Assembly (NCBI GenBank): GCA_050251715.1
Contig: JBFWMG010000023.1
Coordinates: forward strand, 1-56,239
Direction: 5' to 3'
DNA from: JBFWMG01 sp050251715
GTDB lineage: Bacteria; Desulfobacterota; Desulfovibrionia; Desulfovibrionales; Desulfovibrionaceae
DNA: 56,239 nucleotides
Part shown: one piece after another, positions 17,301 to 26,149 of the stretch
How positions within the stretch are numbered: the first letter of the stretch is position 1
How the letters are laid out: every line of letters begins with the position of its first letter
Translations under genes and position numbers: made by a program
Notes under the pieces: model-generated
What the model saw: the letters and a program-made list of their open reading frames with translations, nothing else
What the model was told of the DNA's origin: nothing
Database searches by the model: none

Positions 17301-20300
17301 ACTTACGAAAACGGACATTAACTCTGAAGCGCTGTTGCCAGAAATATATCACAGTGAAAAGTTAACGCCAGAGTTGGAACGTCGCAAAGGCGAGTATCTC
17401 TCCCTTCTCAAAGATGGGCTGGGCATTTTGCAATGCAGGGCATGTTGCCTATTGAACAAGCCCGCCATCGGAGATGTTTGGGAGGATATGAAGCGCCTGG
17501 TTGCAACCGTGAGGCAGCACAATCATCAGGATATGGACCGTGGGGGCTGGCCGGTCAAAAGAACATGGGCATTGGAGGCCGTCTTGTATTGTCAGGGTGA
17601 TGAAAAGTGGCTTGTCGAGCGATATATCGGGCTTGGGGTGGACACGCCAGCACAGCATCTGCTCAATGCGGCAGCGCTACTCATCACTGATGCACGGTAT
17701 CGTGAAACAGCGCTTGATTGCCTGGAGCAGGCAAGAAGTACGACGTGGAAAGAATTAAACGAGGGATCTGAGCGTCGCACATTTTTCCTGGAATGTGCAG
17801 CAGTTGCTCATCCGTACGAAACAGATCTAGCACGGGAATTGTTTCAAGATGCAGTGAAGGCTGCTGGCAGTATTGGACGTGACAGTTGCTACATATTGGA
17901 CTTTCATGTTACACTCGCTCAAAGGTGTACTGGGATTATTGAAGCATCAGAGCGTGCTAGTGTCGCAAATAGATTGCTCATGCTGCCTCAAGCCTTTAAT
18001 CCTTTCGTCTACGACACTAATCTCTACGAGACTGAATCGGTAGCCACGGCAACGCAGTTACACCCCATAGCGACAGCAGCAGGATTGATGGATTGGGATG
18101 CTCGTGACTTTATGCGTCTTGATCGCAGCATGCCTGTCTATCTGGAAGCATGCTTGGCGAGCGGCGCGGTGGAGCCAGAAACAACGACTGCGTTGGCTCG
18201 TCTTGGTGGAGAGACGTGCCCACCCCATTTCCTCCTCAAACAAGTGCTCGAACAACTCAAACAAGCAGATGACAGCCAAAATCGGTTGAAAACCTGGGGT
18301 TCTGTCATGGTGGACTGGATTAATTTAGATTGCCCCATCAGCAGCAAGCCTAGCATAGCAAAAAGTTTCCTGGAATTGAATGAAACTTCCGCGGCGATGT
18401 CACAAGAACAGACTACGGCGCTACGGAATATTTGCGACTTCGCCGCGTCCTTGCCTAACACTGGACGCACTCCAGCGGCAGAATACACCGAAGATCGGAA
18501 TAAAGAGCCCAAGGAGGAAAATCGTTGGCAAACGCGGCTGCAAAATCCCCCTGGTAAACTCCATGAATCGCTGGATTGGGTCTATGAAACATTGCTACCT
18601 CTGCGCAGTGATGTGGGGTGGGCGGATGTTTTCACTTTTATCCGTGAGGGGGTCACCCGGCAGGCGCGGGTAAAGTATCTTAAGCAACTCATAGCCATGC
18701 CTTTTGACAGGTATGATGCCGGTGCGTTGTGGCGTGAAGTGATGGAGTGTTTCCATATTTGGCAGCACAGCGAGGCCGTCCAGAAATGGAGGCCGGAGGG
18801 GATAAGGCTTCTCGTACGTAAATACCTGCCGAGAATGCTCGGATATTATTACCAGCGCGAAGAGGAGAACTGGGACTCGCTCGAATCCATTGAAGACCCT
18901 GCAGTGCGCTGGGAGATTCTCATCCAGGCCATAGCCGAAAACATGGAAGGCCTGTCAGCCTGGCAATGTTTTTCGCTTGCAAAGCATTTGGTCGTCCACG
19001 TTACTGCGGAAGACCAACTCGCAACACTCCGCTGGTCGTTGGAGCGCACTATAACGCGCCTGAAGGACGAGAACGCGCCACTGGCTGAGTATGATACCCA
19101 AGCCTTGGGCGAAGCCACGTTGTCAGGTTTTATCCTGAGTCTTTTGGGACATCCAGATTCGCATGTTCGTTGGCGCACCATGCACGCACTACGGCTTTTG
19201 GAAATTTCTTTTGGCCAGAATTGGGTTGGCCCACTCCTTAAACTAGACCAGGAAGGGGGCAGACCGCCCTTTATCCCAAAGGACGTAGACTTTTTTGCTT
19301 TGTCTGCGAGATGTGCTTTGCTGACGCTTTGCGCACGGCTGGCAGAACTCAGCCCGGAGCGTATGCGAGGTCATATGGATACGTTTGTGGCCTATGCCCG
19401 CGACAAGGCGCTGCCACACGCTTTGGTTCGGCATCTTGCAGCAAAGGTTGCGTTGAAAGTGGCCGAGACTTACCCTGAAGATTTGTCTCCAGAGGTTCGT
19501 GCAGCACTCGAATGGGCTTACGAGCCACGCTATGATCGGATCGACTCCGTACCCAAGCTTCAAGTAGGAAGGCATTGTAGGCAGCAAAGGCGGATTCAAT
19601 TCGATTGGGATACAACTGGCTACTGGTTCAACCATGTCGCAGAAGCCTTTGGTATACGCACCGATGATGTCTGTCTGCGTGCTGAAAGGTGGATTGATCA
19701 TTCTTTGGGCGGAATAGATAAGCGACGTATATGGGATAGTAAAAAACCATATGGTCGCTATGAATATCCTGCGAAGAGCCACGAGCATGGTTCACTTCCG
19801 CGTGTTGAATCACAAGATTTGTATGGCGACTTTCACAGCATGTTTCTTGTGGCTGGTGAACTAGCAGACAAACAACGAAACAACGACGCAGATTCAAATG
19901 AAGATTGGCGCGATTGGATGAATTACAAAGCGCAACCTGCCGGATCGTGGACATCGGAAAGGAGGCAGCCTGTCCCACTGGACAAGCAACTATGGCAAGA
20001 TATTCCCGACGATGAACCATGGCTTTCGCCATTAGACCAGGAATTTGAGACTGTTATTGGAGTACATCCCAATGCAGAACCAGACGAGCTGGTCGTGCAG
20101 CGTACTTTCTACAGGCACCAGTGGGGTCGAAATGAGTCTGTTACGGTTTCGTCTGCGCTTGTGTTTCCGGAAACGAGCGAGGCGCTTCTGCGAGCGTGTC
20201 AATCCGTTGATAACCCCTACGAATACGGATTTCCCTCGGATGGAGATGAGTTCGATCGTTTTGGAGTCGACTATAAAGAATTTCGACTAGAAGGCTTCAT

Positions 20301-20757
20301 TCGTTACTCATATGGAGAGTGTCGTGGGATGGAGCAGAATGATCCGCAGCGCAGGACGTTACAGCCGCATGATGTGATGCCGAGCAAGGCATTCCAGCAC
20401 CACCACGGGATAACGAGTAACGAACTAAAGACCGAATGGCGCGACGCCTCAGGTCATCTTGTTGTGCACCGCGAGGTCTGGGACGAGACCAAAGAGGATC
20501 ATCACGGTTACCAAGTTAACTTGACGTCTGAAGGGAGTCGGCTCTGGATCAGGCTGGATTCGTTGTTGGGATATCTTGAGGCAGAAGGGAAGTCGCTGAT
20601 ACTCAAAGTGAAGATAGATCGCAGGAAGGAACGTCATGGATCGGAAAGCGAAACGCCGTTGCCAAAGCACAGAGTCTACCTCATCCACGCAGACGGAACC
20701 CTTGTCTCGATGGGAGAACGTCGCAGCATTGGGCCAGTCAATCCTTCACGAGCTTGA
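14320..20757 (+). CDS. Avs-type (AVAST) STAND NTPase with predicted N-terminal nuclease
   Basis: A 2145-aa protein from ATG 14320, with a G-rich run upstream; TTG 14284 is a weaker start. Residues 15-130 resemble the DUF4297/Cap4-type nuclease: NAGDDFHVLW, then E50-D51 in FVEDV, then Q97-x-K99 in VVSQLKYS, a PD-(D/E)xK-like pattern. The STAND NTPase core follows: Walker A GEAGVGKT at 332-339, Walker B LLILVIDAAD with D433, then RLVVTARHGE. The remaining 1600 residues are long helical, repeat-like sequence, the sensor half of Avs proteins. Known Avs proteins detect conserved phage proteins (terminase large subunit or portal), oligomerise and degrade DNA. Size and architecture fit Avs3-like systems best, but the sensor target cannot be read from sequence. 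It is cargo of the island, between the mob module and the integrase. Codon use is less GC-biased than in the core genome. Confidence 0.8.
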   Translation: MKKVKAQAGATSLPGAAESNAGDDFHVLWACRKCLALLDRRSELSAVFVEDVSAFDMKNTKADAYLMADVSEYYGLKDGRAPEWCGLAHATRVVVSQLKYSTRHPERSWTIARLTTISGKEKQRSVLSRFVDTLKAYLGKNARNEVLAKLQLCLVSNQPLDSALLQAVNEAQHVLHKLFGSQNIQLRVLLRELTEPTKRLINEFYKKTQGVSSTAFVDLLRVIDLTMCGQENRWNQRNAVLSKIGDLVSEHLDSYYLKLRAHIDSRMLPHSGIPTPITRENLLVALGVVGEESLFPSPPLFETTENYIPTGEPKRLADTIFGLPHGKILVRGEAGVGKTAVVQRLADHLPPGSEVFFYDCYGGGRYRETCDERHSPIRAVIQIVNELAVRLGLPLCINLGAHLPDQMRWLEKSLSNASELVANQKGLLILVIDAADNSVFAGKDCGNGSFVKHIWGLKLHHDCRLVVTARHGERSSSDYLGYREAPLLFDVKAFDTGQSLIHLRTRFPDAIEDAGLRFHRKTNGNPRLQKYTLDDRKPEESLDDLLNRTHETLQAVFADIWQRAIEPLPATQRENFAFLSCLLPPIPVSTFAALSGSETDAIRHSCRGFEPGLILTSKDTLRFLDEDFETFVHDRLNATERASAHADIGKRMTGLASEDAYAATHLARHYEKGNCPNELIELALSGDAPQAIQDETARHAVVFDRLRRAFTVADRHDRKADVLKLMVLSAEAAQSKAGLDEIIGDRLDFAMRYGDPQTVAQGFLKQGNEELGELHFRIAARLARLEGKQKEAWTHLRMGEAWLHDVSAKYGSRFHIKRESVAHAAEAIFLLAGPARALRWLSRFRNFSFVARCCWLLASALALDIKPTEQERLWARLPLDPRVAALFLVAFWKAGNVPSSDLVEAVAQDVARFLDEGNKWCLCRQNPISRDTDDPFEWAHTIDFYELLARHGHSDLAVRFLEQMPFDLPDSPAWRGWGVRRIAPELRGIALHGVLTKTDINSEALLPEIYHSEKLTPELERRKGEYLSLLKDGLGILQCRACCLLNKPAIGDVWEDMKRLVATVRQHNHQDMDRGGWPVKRTWALEAVLYCQGDEKWLVERYIGLGVDTPAQHLLNAAALLITDARYRETALDCLEQARSTTWKELNEGSERRTFFLECAAVAHPYETDLARELFQDAVKAAGSIGRDSCYILDFHVTLAQRCTGIIEASERASVANRLLMLPQAFNPFVYDTNLYETESVATATQLHPIATAAGLMDWDARDFMRLDRSMPVYLEACLASGAVEPETTTALARLGGETCPPHFLLKQVLEQLKQADDSQNRLKTWGSVMVDWINLDCPISSKPSIAKSFLELNETSAAMSQEQTTALRNICDFAASLPNTGRTPAAEYTEDRNKEPKEENRWQTRLQNPPGKLHESLDWVYETLLPLRSDVGWADVFTFIREGVTRQARVKYLKQLIAMPFDRYDAGALWREVMECFHIWQHSEAVQKWRPEGIRLLVRKYLPRMLGYYYQREEENWDSLESIEDPAVRWEILIQAIAENMEGLSAWQCFSLAKHLVVHVTAEDQLATLRWSLERTITRLKDENAPLAEYDTQALGEATLSGFILSLLGHPDSHVRWRTMHALRLLEISFGQNWVGPLLKLDQEGGRPPFIPKDVDFFALSARCALLTLCARLAELSPERMRGHMDTFVAYARDKALPHALVRHLAAKVALKVAETYPEDLSPEVRAALEWAYEPRYDRIDSVPKLQVGRHCRQQRRIQFDWDTTGYWFNHVAEAFGIRTDDVCLRAERWIDHSLGGIDKRRIWDSKKPYGRYEYPAKSHEHGSLPRVESQDLYGDFHSMFLVAGELADKQRNNDADSNEDWRDWMNYKAQPAGSWTSERRQPVPLDKQLWQDIPDDEPWLSPLDQEFETVIGVHPNAEPDELVVQRTFYRHQWGRNESVTVSSALVFPETSEALLRACQSVDNPYEYGFPSDGDEFDRFGVDYKEFRLEGFIRYSYGECRGMEQNDPQRRTLQPHDVMPSKAFQHHHGITSNELKTEWRDASGHLVVHREVWDETKEDHHGYQVNLTSEGSRLWIRLDSLLGYLEAEGKSLILKVKIDRRKERHGSESETPLPKHRVYLIHADGTLVSMGERRSIGPVNPSRA

Positions 20758-21355
20758 GAGTGACGGGCGCCCCAATTTACTGTCGCGCTGGATGGCGCAC
20801 TATTTGGCAGAATGCATGGAGCGAGTTGAAAAGGCCCTGACAGATAAAGCAAGGCAAGAGGCCCAGATCGCCTGTATGGAGACCATTTTCAAAATATGGG
20901 AGCAAAGGAAGATGTTGCCAGACGGCTCTTTTCCTCTTGGCCAGCTTGAAGATATTTGCGTAGCGCTGGGGAGTCTCCTTAAGCCGAATCGTTGGTACCC
21001 CTCTTCGGTCCCAGGGAATCCGTGGATGGAGTTCGCCCATGAAATAGGACGCCGAGCGCACAGCATGATGCTGCTGGGGGTCAGCATGGCCGTCCTAGAG
21101 GCAGGAATCGAAAAGAAGAGTTTTTGGCCTGAAGTACACACTGAATACCTTAATAGCAACGAAATACAAATTTTGAAACTACTCCATGATCTTGCCAACA
21201 CGGATAAGCCATTTTGGGATTATGACAAGCGTTTAGTGATGAAAGACATTCCCGAGGAGGAGAGGCTGTCTGTTGTCATTGACGTGATTAACGATCTGCA
21301 CACCAAATGTGGGGAGGCAGTTGCTTCTCTCAAAGGGGATGTTACGAATAAATAG
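20636..21355 (+). CDS. Avs-associated accessory protein, overlapping the STAND gene
   Basis: A protein of up to 239 aa that begins inside the last 122 bases of the STAND gene, so the two are translationally coupled. ATG 20636 has AGGAA upstream, but the first 30 residues are low in complexity and unconvincing; the real start may lie nearer 20726-20792. The body is helical (LLSRWMAHYLAECMERVEKA; AQIACMETIFKIWEQRK; WMEFAHEIGRRAHSMMLLG) with no cysteine motifs or membrane segments. No family recognised. The overlap and isolation from other genes say it works with the STAND protein, for example as an immunity, chaperone or effector-control subunit; that is inference. Confidence 0.6.
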   Translation: MDRKAKRRCQSTESTSSTQTEPLSRWENVAALGQSILHELESDGRPNLLSRWMAHYLAECMERVEKALTDKARQEAQIACMETIFKIWEQRKMLPDGSFPLGQLEDICVALGSLLKPNRWYPSSVPGNPWMEFAHEIGRRAHSMMLLGVSMAVLEAGIEKKSFWPEVHTEYLNSNEIQILKLLHDLANTDKPFWDYDKRLVMKDIPEEERLSVVIDVINDLHTKCGEAVASLKGDVTNK

Positions 21356-21548
21356 TGCTGGCGAGAGCCAAACGGACATATGTAGCTTTCATTTACGCAG
21401 GCCTGTCACAACTACGATCGTGATCGTCTTATCTTATAGTTGGATAAATAGGTAAAAATGAAACAATCCGATAGATCGGAGCATTTTGAGTTTATGGCGT
21501 TAATAAATCAAAAGCCTTAAGCATTGTATCGGAGCAAATCTCCATCAT

Positions 21549-22967
21549 CTATCGTTTTACGGCATCTCGAATAGCAAGGACTTCTCCAGATTTGATACAC
21601 CCTTCTGCAACCTGAAGATCGCGATACAAGGCAGAGTCAGAGGGGGCACTGTATTTGCCATCTTTCCCCTGAGAATATTCTCCGATGATCTTGGCGTGCT
21701 GCGACGTGAGTGCTTCTTTGGCTTCCTGTTTACTAAAACCCTCCATGTGGACTTTGTCCCAAAGCCAAAGCCCAATAAATCGAGAATGCTCGTTTCCACG
21801 GATTCTTTTCAATGTGTCACGTGCGTACATTATCCCAAGATTTTTTCTAATATTAAATAGGTACATAGTGGCTTTTGAAAATTCAGAATCGCTCCTGTCT
21901 TTTGAAAACGCTTTTATTGCCTCTTGATATTTTGCGTATTCCATTTTCCATTCCAAGGAGGCTTGGCAAGGAGTCGGAACCAGATCCAAGGGGTTATAAG
22001 GAGGGGACTGTCGTTCATAGTAGGCAAACGAACCATCCTCAATGCGCGACAGGATGACTTCTGAGGAATACCCTGAAACAGGCCAGGTGGGCAGCAATTT
22101 GAACTGGTCAAGGTCGCCTTGCATAAGGCGCTGAATCCTTTCGAATAGATACGCATATGGATGCGGTTTCTGTACTTTGATGTTGATAGGCAATAGGCAT
22201 CGATATTCAAGCTCTGTACTCTTGGTTTTCTCCCAGAACTGGCACGATTCAAGAAGAGATCTCAATTCCTCAATAGCTTGCTTGTAGATGGGATTTCTCT
22301 GGGCGTATTGCCAATGCCAGAAGTAGAACCGAAGAAGGGTTTCATCACCATCGGAGAGTGCCTGCTTGGTAGCAATGGGATCTACAAATAAGTCATTAGC
22401 GTCTACAATAGTTTGACATAGCGCCTCATAGAGATTCTTTTTTACTGATCGCTCAAGAGTTTTTGGAAGCGCGCTGTCGACGCTCTTGATAAGTGAAACG
22501 AGTATGCAACAGCGGAAAGCCTGCTGCTCCTCCTGCTCCGAAAATACCCCTGAGGAGTAATCAGCAGGAGCAAGCGAAGCGAGTATGCCGTGATGGGCGT
22601 TATCTTTTCCAAACAGTTTGTTGAGGAGGGAGATGAGGTTGTCGTAAGAGAGGATTCTTTCTCGTGATTGGATATCAACCCTGAGCAGATTCGTAATGTT
22701 TTCCAGGTCAGTTAGCATCGAGGGTGGTAGCTGCCATTCATTCGAAGCCCTACGAAGCGCGTTGATGATGCGCTCCCTCCATGCCCAAGGGAGAATACCG
22801 AGTGAAAAATCGAAAGCGTGACCAACGACCAAGCTATTCTTGATAAAGAGCTGTTGCACTGCATCTCGTTTCTCCACGCGCGTTCTCCAGAAGTGGCCTA
22901 AGAAAGCTGGACCACGAGTTATTGTGGATAAGCAATGAATCCTCATCGGAACTGGATAACTACTCAT
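21549..22967 (-). CDS. Unknown 472-aa protein, translationally coupled to the integrase
   Basis: A 472-aa soluble protein, largely helical, with many aromatic residues (LLRFYFWHWQYAQRNPIYKQ; FIGLWLWDKVHMEG). Its ATG at 22967 overlaps the TGA (22966-22964) of the frame-corrected integrase as ATGA, a classical coupling arrangement, which also supports this start. No signal peptide, membrane helix, nuclease or ATPase motif is seen. It converges on the avs pair, from which it is separated by about 190 bases. Genes stuck to integrases in islands are often excision helpers or defence genes; neither can be shown here. Confidence 0.55.
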   Translation of the reverse strand: MSSYPVPMRIHCLSTITRGPAFLGHFWRTRVEKRDAVQQLFIKNSLVVGHAFDFSLGILPWAWRERIINALRRASNEWQLPPSMLTDLENITNLLRVDIQSRERILSYDNLISLLNKLFGKDNAHHGILASLAPADYSSGVFSEQEEQQAFRCCILVSLIKSVDSALPKTLERSVKKNLYEALCQTIVDANDLFVDPIATKQALSDGDETLLRFYFWHWQYAQRNPIYKQAIEELRSLLESCQFWEKTKSTELEYRCLLPINIKVQKPHPYAYLFERIQRLMQGDLDQFKLLPTWPVSGYSSEVILSRIEDGSFAYYERQSPPYNPLDLVPTPCQASLEWKMEYAKYQEAIKAFSKDRSDSEFSKATMYLFNIRKNLGIMYARDTLKRIRGNEHSRFIGLWLWDKVHMEGFSKQEAKEALTSQHAKIIGEYSQGKDGKYSAPSDSALYRDLQVAEGCIKSGEVLAIRDAVKR

Positions 22968-24213
22968 TTCCCATGTGCTACTCCCTTATGCTTGACCGAC
23001 GCCAACTTGCCACAGGGTACGTTCGCGGCCTCGATTGCCGCCACGGCAGAGCGCAACCCGTCATCGCTTAAGTGGGCATACCGTTGGACCATTGCGGCGG
23101 TCTGGTGGCCCATGAGACCTGGACGCGGTAGAGATCTACCCCCTGCCCCACCAGCTTGGAAGCAAACGTATGCCGGAGGGAATGAAAGACCTCCTTCTGC
23201 AAGGGGTCCGTAATCCCGAAATTAAGGCCAAGATCGGCCACTACCCTTCCAAATAGCTTCGATATTTGAGTGATCCGCGCCCCGCGCCGAGGCGGGAATA
23301 CCAGGGCGCTGGGCTTTTTCGGCCCCCGCGATTCAAGCATTGAGTGCACCCTGGCCGTGATGAAGGCGTGGCGGTTATGGCCGCTCTTGGTTCCGCGCAG
23401 GGCCAGGAGACCACCCGCCAAGTCGACGTCGGACCAGGCCAATTTGAATATCTCCCCGGCCCGCAGGCCGCAGTCCAAGGAAAGCAACGCCATGTCATGA
23501 ACGTCCATGGATCGCTCGGCCAAGGCCGCCAAGAGCTGGACTTCCTCGTCGACATTCAGGAACCGCATGCGTCGGTTATCCACCTTGGGAGGCTTCACTT
23601 CACCGGTGAAGAAATGGGCCGTTGTCAGGCGGGCGCGCCGCCCGAAGTTGAAAAGCTGACGCACCAAGGCGAGAGCGTACTGTACGCTCCGAGGAGACAA
23701 GCCCTTTTTCAGCAAGGCCGCCTTGAGCCGCTCAAGGTCAAGAGCCACGATGTCTTTGACGGGTTTCCCGCTCAGGGCCGGACCGACATGGAGCCGCCAT
23801 AAGGACTCTTCGGATCGAACACTGTTGGGGGCCTTTGACGTGGGGGCTACGCTATACTGTGCCCACACGTCGCCCAAGGTGATATTCGCACGTTCTTCTT
23901 GTTCCTTGGCCTCTTCCGCAGCCATGCGCTCGGCATCGGCACGGGCTCGCTTCTCGGCAAGGGTACGCTCCCCCTTTCCGGTACGCTTGGCCTCTCGCAG
24001 TTTCGCCAGCTCCACCCGAGCACGCTCAAGGGTCCACCCTTCGGAGGCCCAACCAAGAGCTTCCTGGCGCCTTGCCCCGTCTACCGTGAACCTGAGCACG
24101 AAGTAGCGGTCTGGACGTTGCCCATGCCTGCGCTCCGGGTGCTCACGGTATCGGATCCCCTTCTCCACCCTGACCCATTTAATTGGCATGACTGCCTCCG
24201 TGTGCTGACTCAA
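22964..24213 (-). pseudogene. int: Tyrosine-recombinase integrase with frameshift before catalytic Tyr
   Basis: This island integrase would recombine at the tRNA-Thr end. The frame from 24213 (ATG for MPIKWVRVEKG is at 24189) has an N-terminal arm-binding domain (about residues 10-90), a SAM-like core-binding domain and the catalytic domain with Arg in DCGLRAGEI and HxxR in HSLRHTFAS. After GVDLYRVQ the frame goes wrong and stops at 23068. A one-base gain after GT near 23127 restores LMGHQTAAMVQRYAHLSDDG, with the catalytic Tyr, and continues to a TGA at 22964-22966. So the enzyme is inactive as read, or the assembly lacks one base. The corrected end overlaps the next gene's start, which favours recent loss or an error. 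It lies about 160 bases from the att remnant, as expected for an integrase. Confidence 0.85.
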
Positions 24214-24369
24214 AGTCGGCGGCCCCGGCGCTATGCCACATTTGTGCCACTTTTTCTCGTGAAGCAGGGGCCTTCATACAGCTTCACCATGAAGTCCGTA
24301 TGCCACAAAAATCAAATAATTGCAAAGTATTTGTTACAATTTATGAAGCGACATGAAGTCATTGAAAGG

Positions 24370-24417
24370 TGATTCGTAATCAGCAGGTCAGGAGTTCGAG
24401 TCTCCTCGCTGGCTCCA
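24370..24417 (+). repeat. Attachment-site remnant: 3' part of tRNA-Thr(CGT)
   Basis: The 48 bases match the 3' half of tRNA-Thr with anticodon CGT: anticodon loop TTCGTAA, stem TCAGC, variable loop AGGTC, T arm AGGAG-TTCGAGT-CTCCT, acceptor CGCTGGC and TCCA. The 5' half is absent: the DNA upstream is A+T-rich island sequence. This is the usual footprint of an integrase that uses a tRNA 3' end and leaves a duplicated fragment at the far end. The intact tRNA should lie at the other, left edge, beyond the window. Confidence 0.8.
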
Positions 24418-24428
24418 GAAAATGCACA

Positions 24429-24461
24429 GCCCTTACGGCAAAAACCGTGAGGGCTTTTTTT
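24429..24461 (+). terminator. Rho-independent terminator, originally of tRNA-Thr
   Basis: Stem GCCCTTACGG / CCGTGAGGGC (one G-T pair) with loop CAAAAA, followed by seven T. It directly follows the tRNA-Thr fragment, so before integration it ended that tRNA gene. It now marks the first core-chromosome bases. Confidence 0.85.
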
Positions 24462-24498
24462 GTGGCGGGCCGAGCGGGGCTTGTGTTGGACCGGGGTT

Positions 24499-24620
24499 CC
24501 GCCTGTGCCCCTCGGTATCCGATTTGCCCTTCATCGTCCGCCTGTGCCCCTCGGCATCCGCCTGTGCCCCTCGGCATCCGATTTGCCCCTTGTTGTCCGC
24601 CTGTGCCCCTCGGCATCCGC
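24499..24620 (+). repeat. Tandem repeat of about 20 bases
   Basis: Four copies of CCGCCTGTGCCCCTCGGCAT (the first with T for C near the end), some separated by a 19-22-base spacer starting CCGATTTGCCC. No gene overlaps with support. It lies between the tRNA terminator and the amidotransferase gene. Confidence 0.7.
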
Positions 24621-24811
24621 CGGGCCACGCGAGCCCACGGCAGGCCACACAGCCAACCCACCGCCCCCCACGCCCGCGTCCTTCAGCCGTTGCCCGGCCT
24701 TGCCAACCGCCGGACAACGGCCGTATATCCATAGCCACCCCGCAACCACAGCACCGCGCCCGCCACGCCGCCCTTTCTGATCCGTACGGCGGGCGCCGGA
24801 GAATCGCCGCC

Positions 24812-25516
24812 ATGCGCATCCACACCATCGAACACGTCCCTTTCGAAGGGCCGGCGGGCATCGCCGCCCACGCCGCCACGCACGGCCATCCTCTCCACCG
24901 CACCCGCCTCTACGCGGGCGATGCGTTCCCCGCCCTGGACAGCTTCGACCTGCTCGCGGTCATGGGCGGCCCCATGAGCGTGCACGACACCCTCCAGTTC
25001 CCCTGGCTGGCCCGCGAAAAGACGTTTCTGCGGCAGGCCGTGGACGCGGGACGCGCCGTCCTGGGCATCTGCCTGGGCGCGCAACTGCTGGCGGAAAGCC
25101 TGGGCGGTGCGGTCACGCGCAGCCCCCAGCCCGAGATCGGCTGGCATCCCGTAACCCTTACCCCGGACGCCGCCGCCTCGCCCGCCTTTGCCGGGCTGCC
25201 CTCCGCCTTCACCGCCTTCCATTGGCACGGGGAAACCTTCTCCATCCCGCCCGGCGCCACGCATCTGGCGTCGAGCGCCGCCTGCGCCCACCAGGCCTTT
25301 GCCGTGGACGGCAGGCTCGTGGGCCTGCAATTCCATTTCGAAACCACCGCCGAAAGCATGGAACGGCTCATCACCCATTGCGCCGGGGAAATAATCCCCG
25401 GCCCCCACGTGCACACCCCGGACCAGATGCGCGCCGCACCGGGCGCAACTGATGCGTTACGCGCCCTGCCCCCGCTGTTGGACACCCTGCTCCGCAACAT
25501 GGCCCTGGCCGTCTGA
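24812..25516 (+). CDS. Type 1 glutamine amidotransferase, GMP-synthase-like
   Basis: A 234-aa class I amidotransferase from ATG 24812, the first Met that starts the conserved fold (MRIHTIEHVPFEGP). The nucleophile elbow is GICLGAQLLA; the catalytic His and Glu are in GLQFHFETT. VMGGPMSVHD is the oxyanion-strand motif. The family hydrolyses glutamine to feed ammonia to a partner, but free-standing members like this often act on gamma-glutamyl compounds or have no known substrate. It stands alone, with no synthetase partner beside it. It is the first core gene after the island; its high GC and codon use contrast with the island genes. Confidence 0.85.
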   Translation: MRIHTIEHVPFEGPAGIAAHAATHGHPLHRTRLYAGDAFPALDSFDLLAVMGGPMSVHDTLQFPWLAREKTFLRQAVDAGRAVLGICLGAQLLAESLGGAVTRSPQPEIGWHPVTLTPDAAASPAFAGLPSAFTAFHWHGETFSIPPGATHLASSAACAHQAFAVDGRLVGLQFHFETTAESMERLITHCAGEIIPGPHVHTPDQMRAAPGATDALRALPPLLDTLLRNMALAV

Positions 25517-26149
25517 CACCACCGCGCATCGCGCACCCCGTCAGCCCAACCGTCCCGCGCCCACCCGGCAGGGTGTCCCAGGACAATGGACGCCCTTGCC
25601 TCCCAGGCCGGATGCGCCAGGCATCATTTCCAGAATGCGCTCGCCCAGGTTGCCGGTGTGGTCATCTGAAGGGACATGGGAATCAGAGGCAAAGACGTGA
25701 GCCCGTCAAGCCCCAGCGTCTAGAAACCCCACCCGCACAACGCGTAAAATGCTGCGGTGCACGCCGCGCTGCCGGTACGCCATGGTGCTGCCGCACCGTT
25801 GCGCAGCCAACTCCGGTACGCGCGAACCTGTTAGGCGGTCTTCACATATGCGCCCTTTGGGAACGTTCTTCCGGAAGTCGGTTACCCCGAAATCCGTCCC
25901 AAGGCTGGCCTGGCAGGACAGGTAGATACTTCATCGATAGCATACGTTCCAAGGCACTATACTTCTGATCGCAACTTGAACAATGCACCATGCGCAATGT
26001 CCGCCCAAAGGGCAGCTGTCATCCCGTTGCGGGAATCGCAACTACGATTGGCACATCACAATGAATGCGTCCACCATCTCACAACTGCCATATCCTGAGC
26101 GAATAGGTAGTGGACAGACTAAATGACATCTGGTTAAGTGGAAAACAAA
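25517..26149. other. Long intergenic region without recognisable gene
   Basis: About 630 bases between the amidotransferase and the histidine kinase. Some frames are open but start and end without ribosome-binding sites and show no protein-like pattern. Composition falls from GC-rich to more A+T-rich to the right. It probably holds the promoter of the kinase gene; I see no clear RNA gene. Confidence 0.4.

Noticed and set aside
24370..24417. Complete tRNA-Thr gene
   Set aside because: The acceptor 5' strand, D arm and the first half of the anticodon stem are missing; only the 3' half is present.
24499..24620. CRISPR array
   Set aside because: Units of about 20 bases with short or no spacers, and spacers that are themselves repeated. 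No cas genes are nearby.
25573..25968. Protein gene in the gap before the histidine kinase
   Set aside because: Composition is arginine- and proline-rich, with no ribosome-binding site and no domain pattern.
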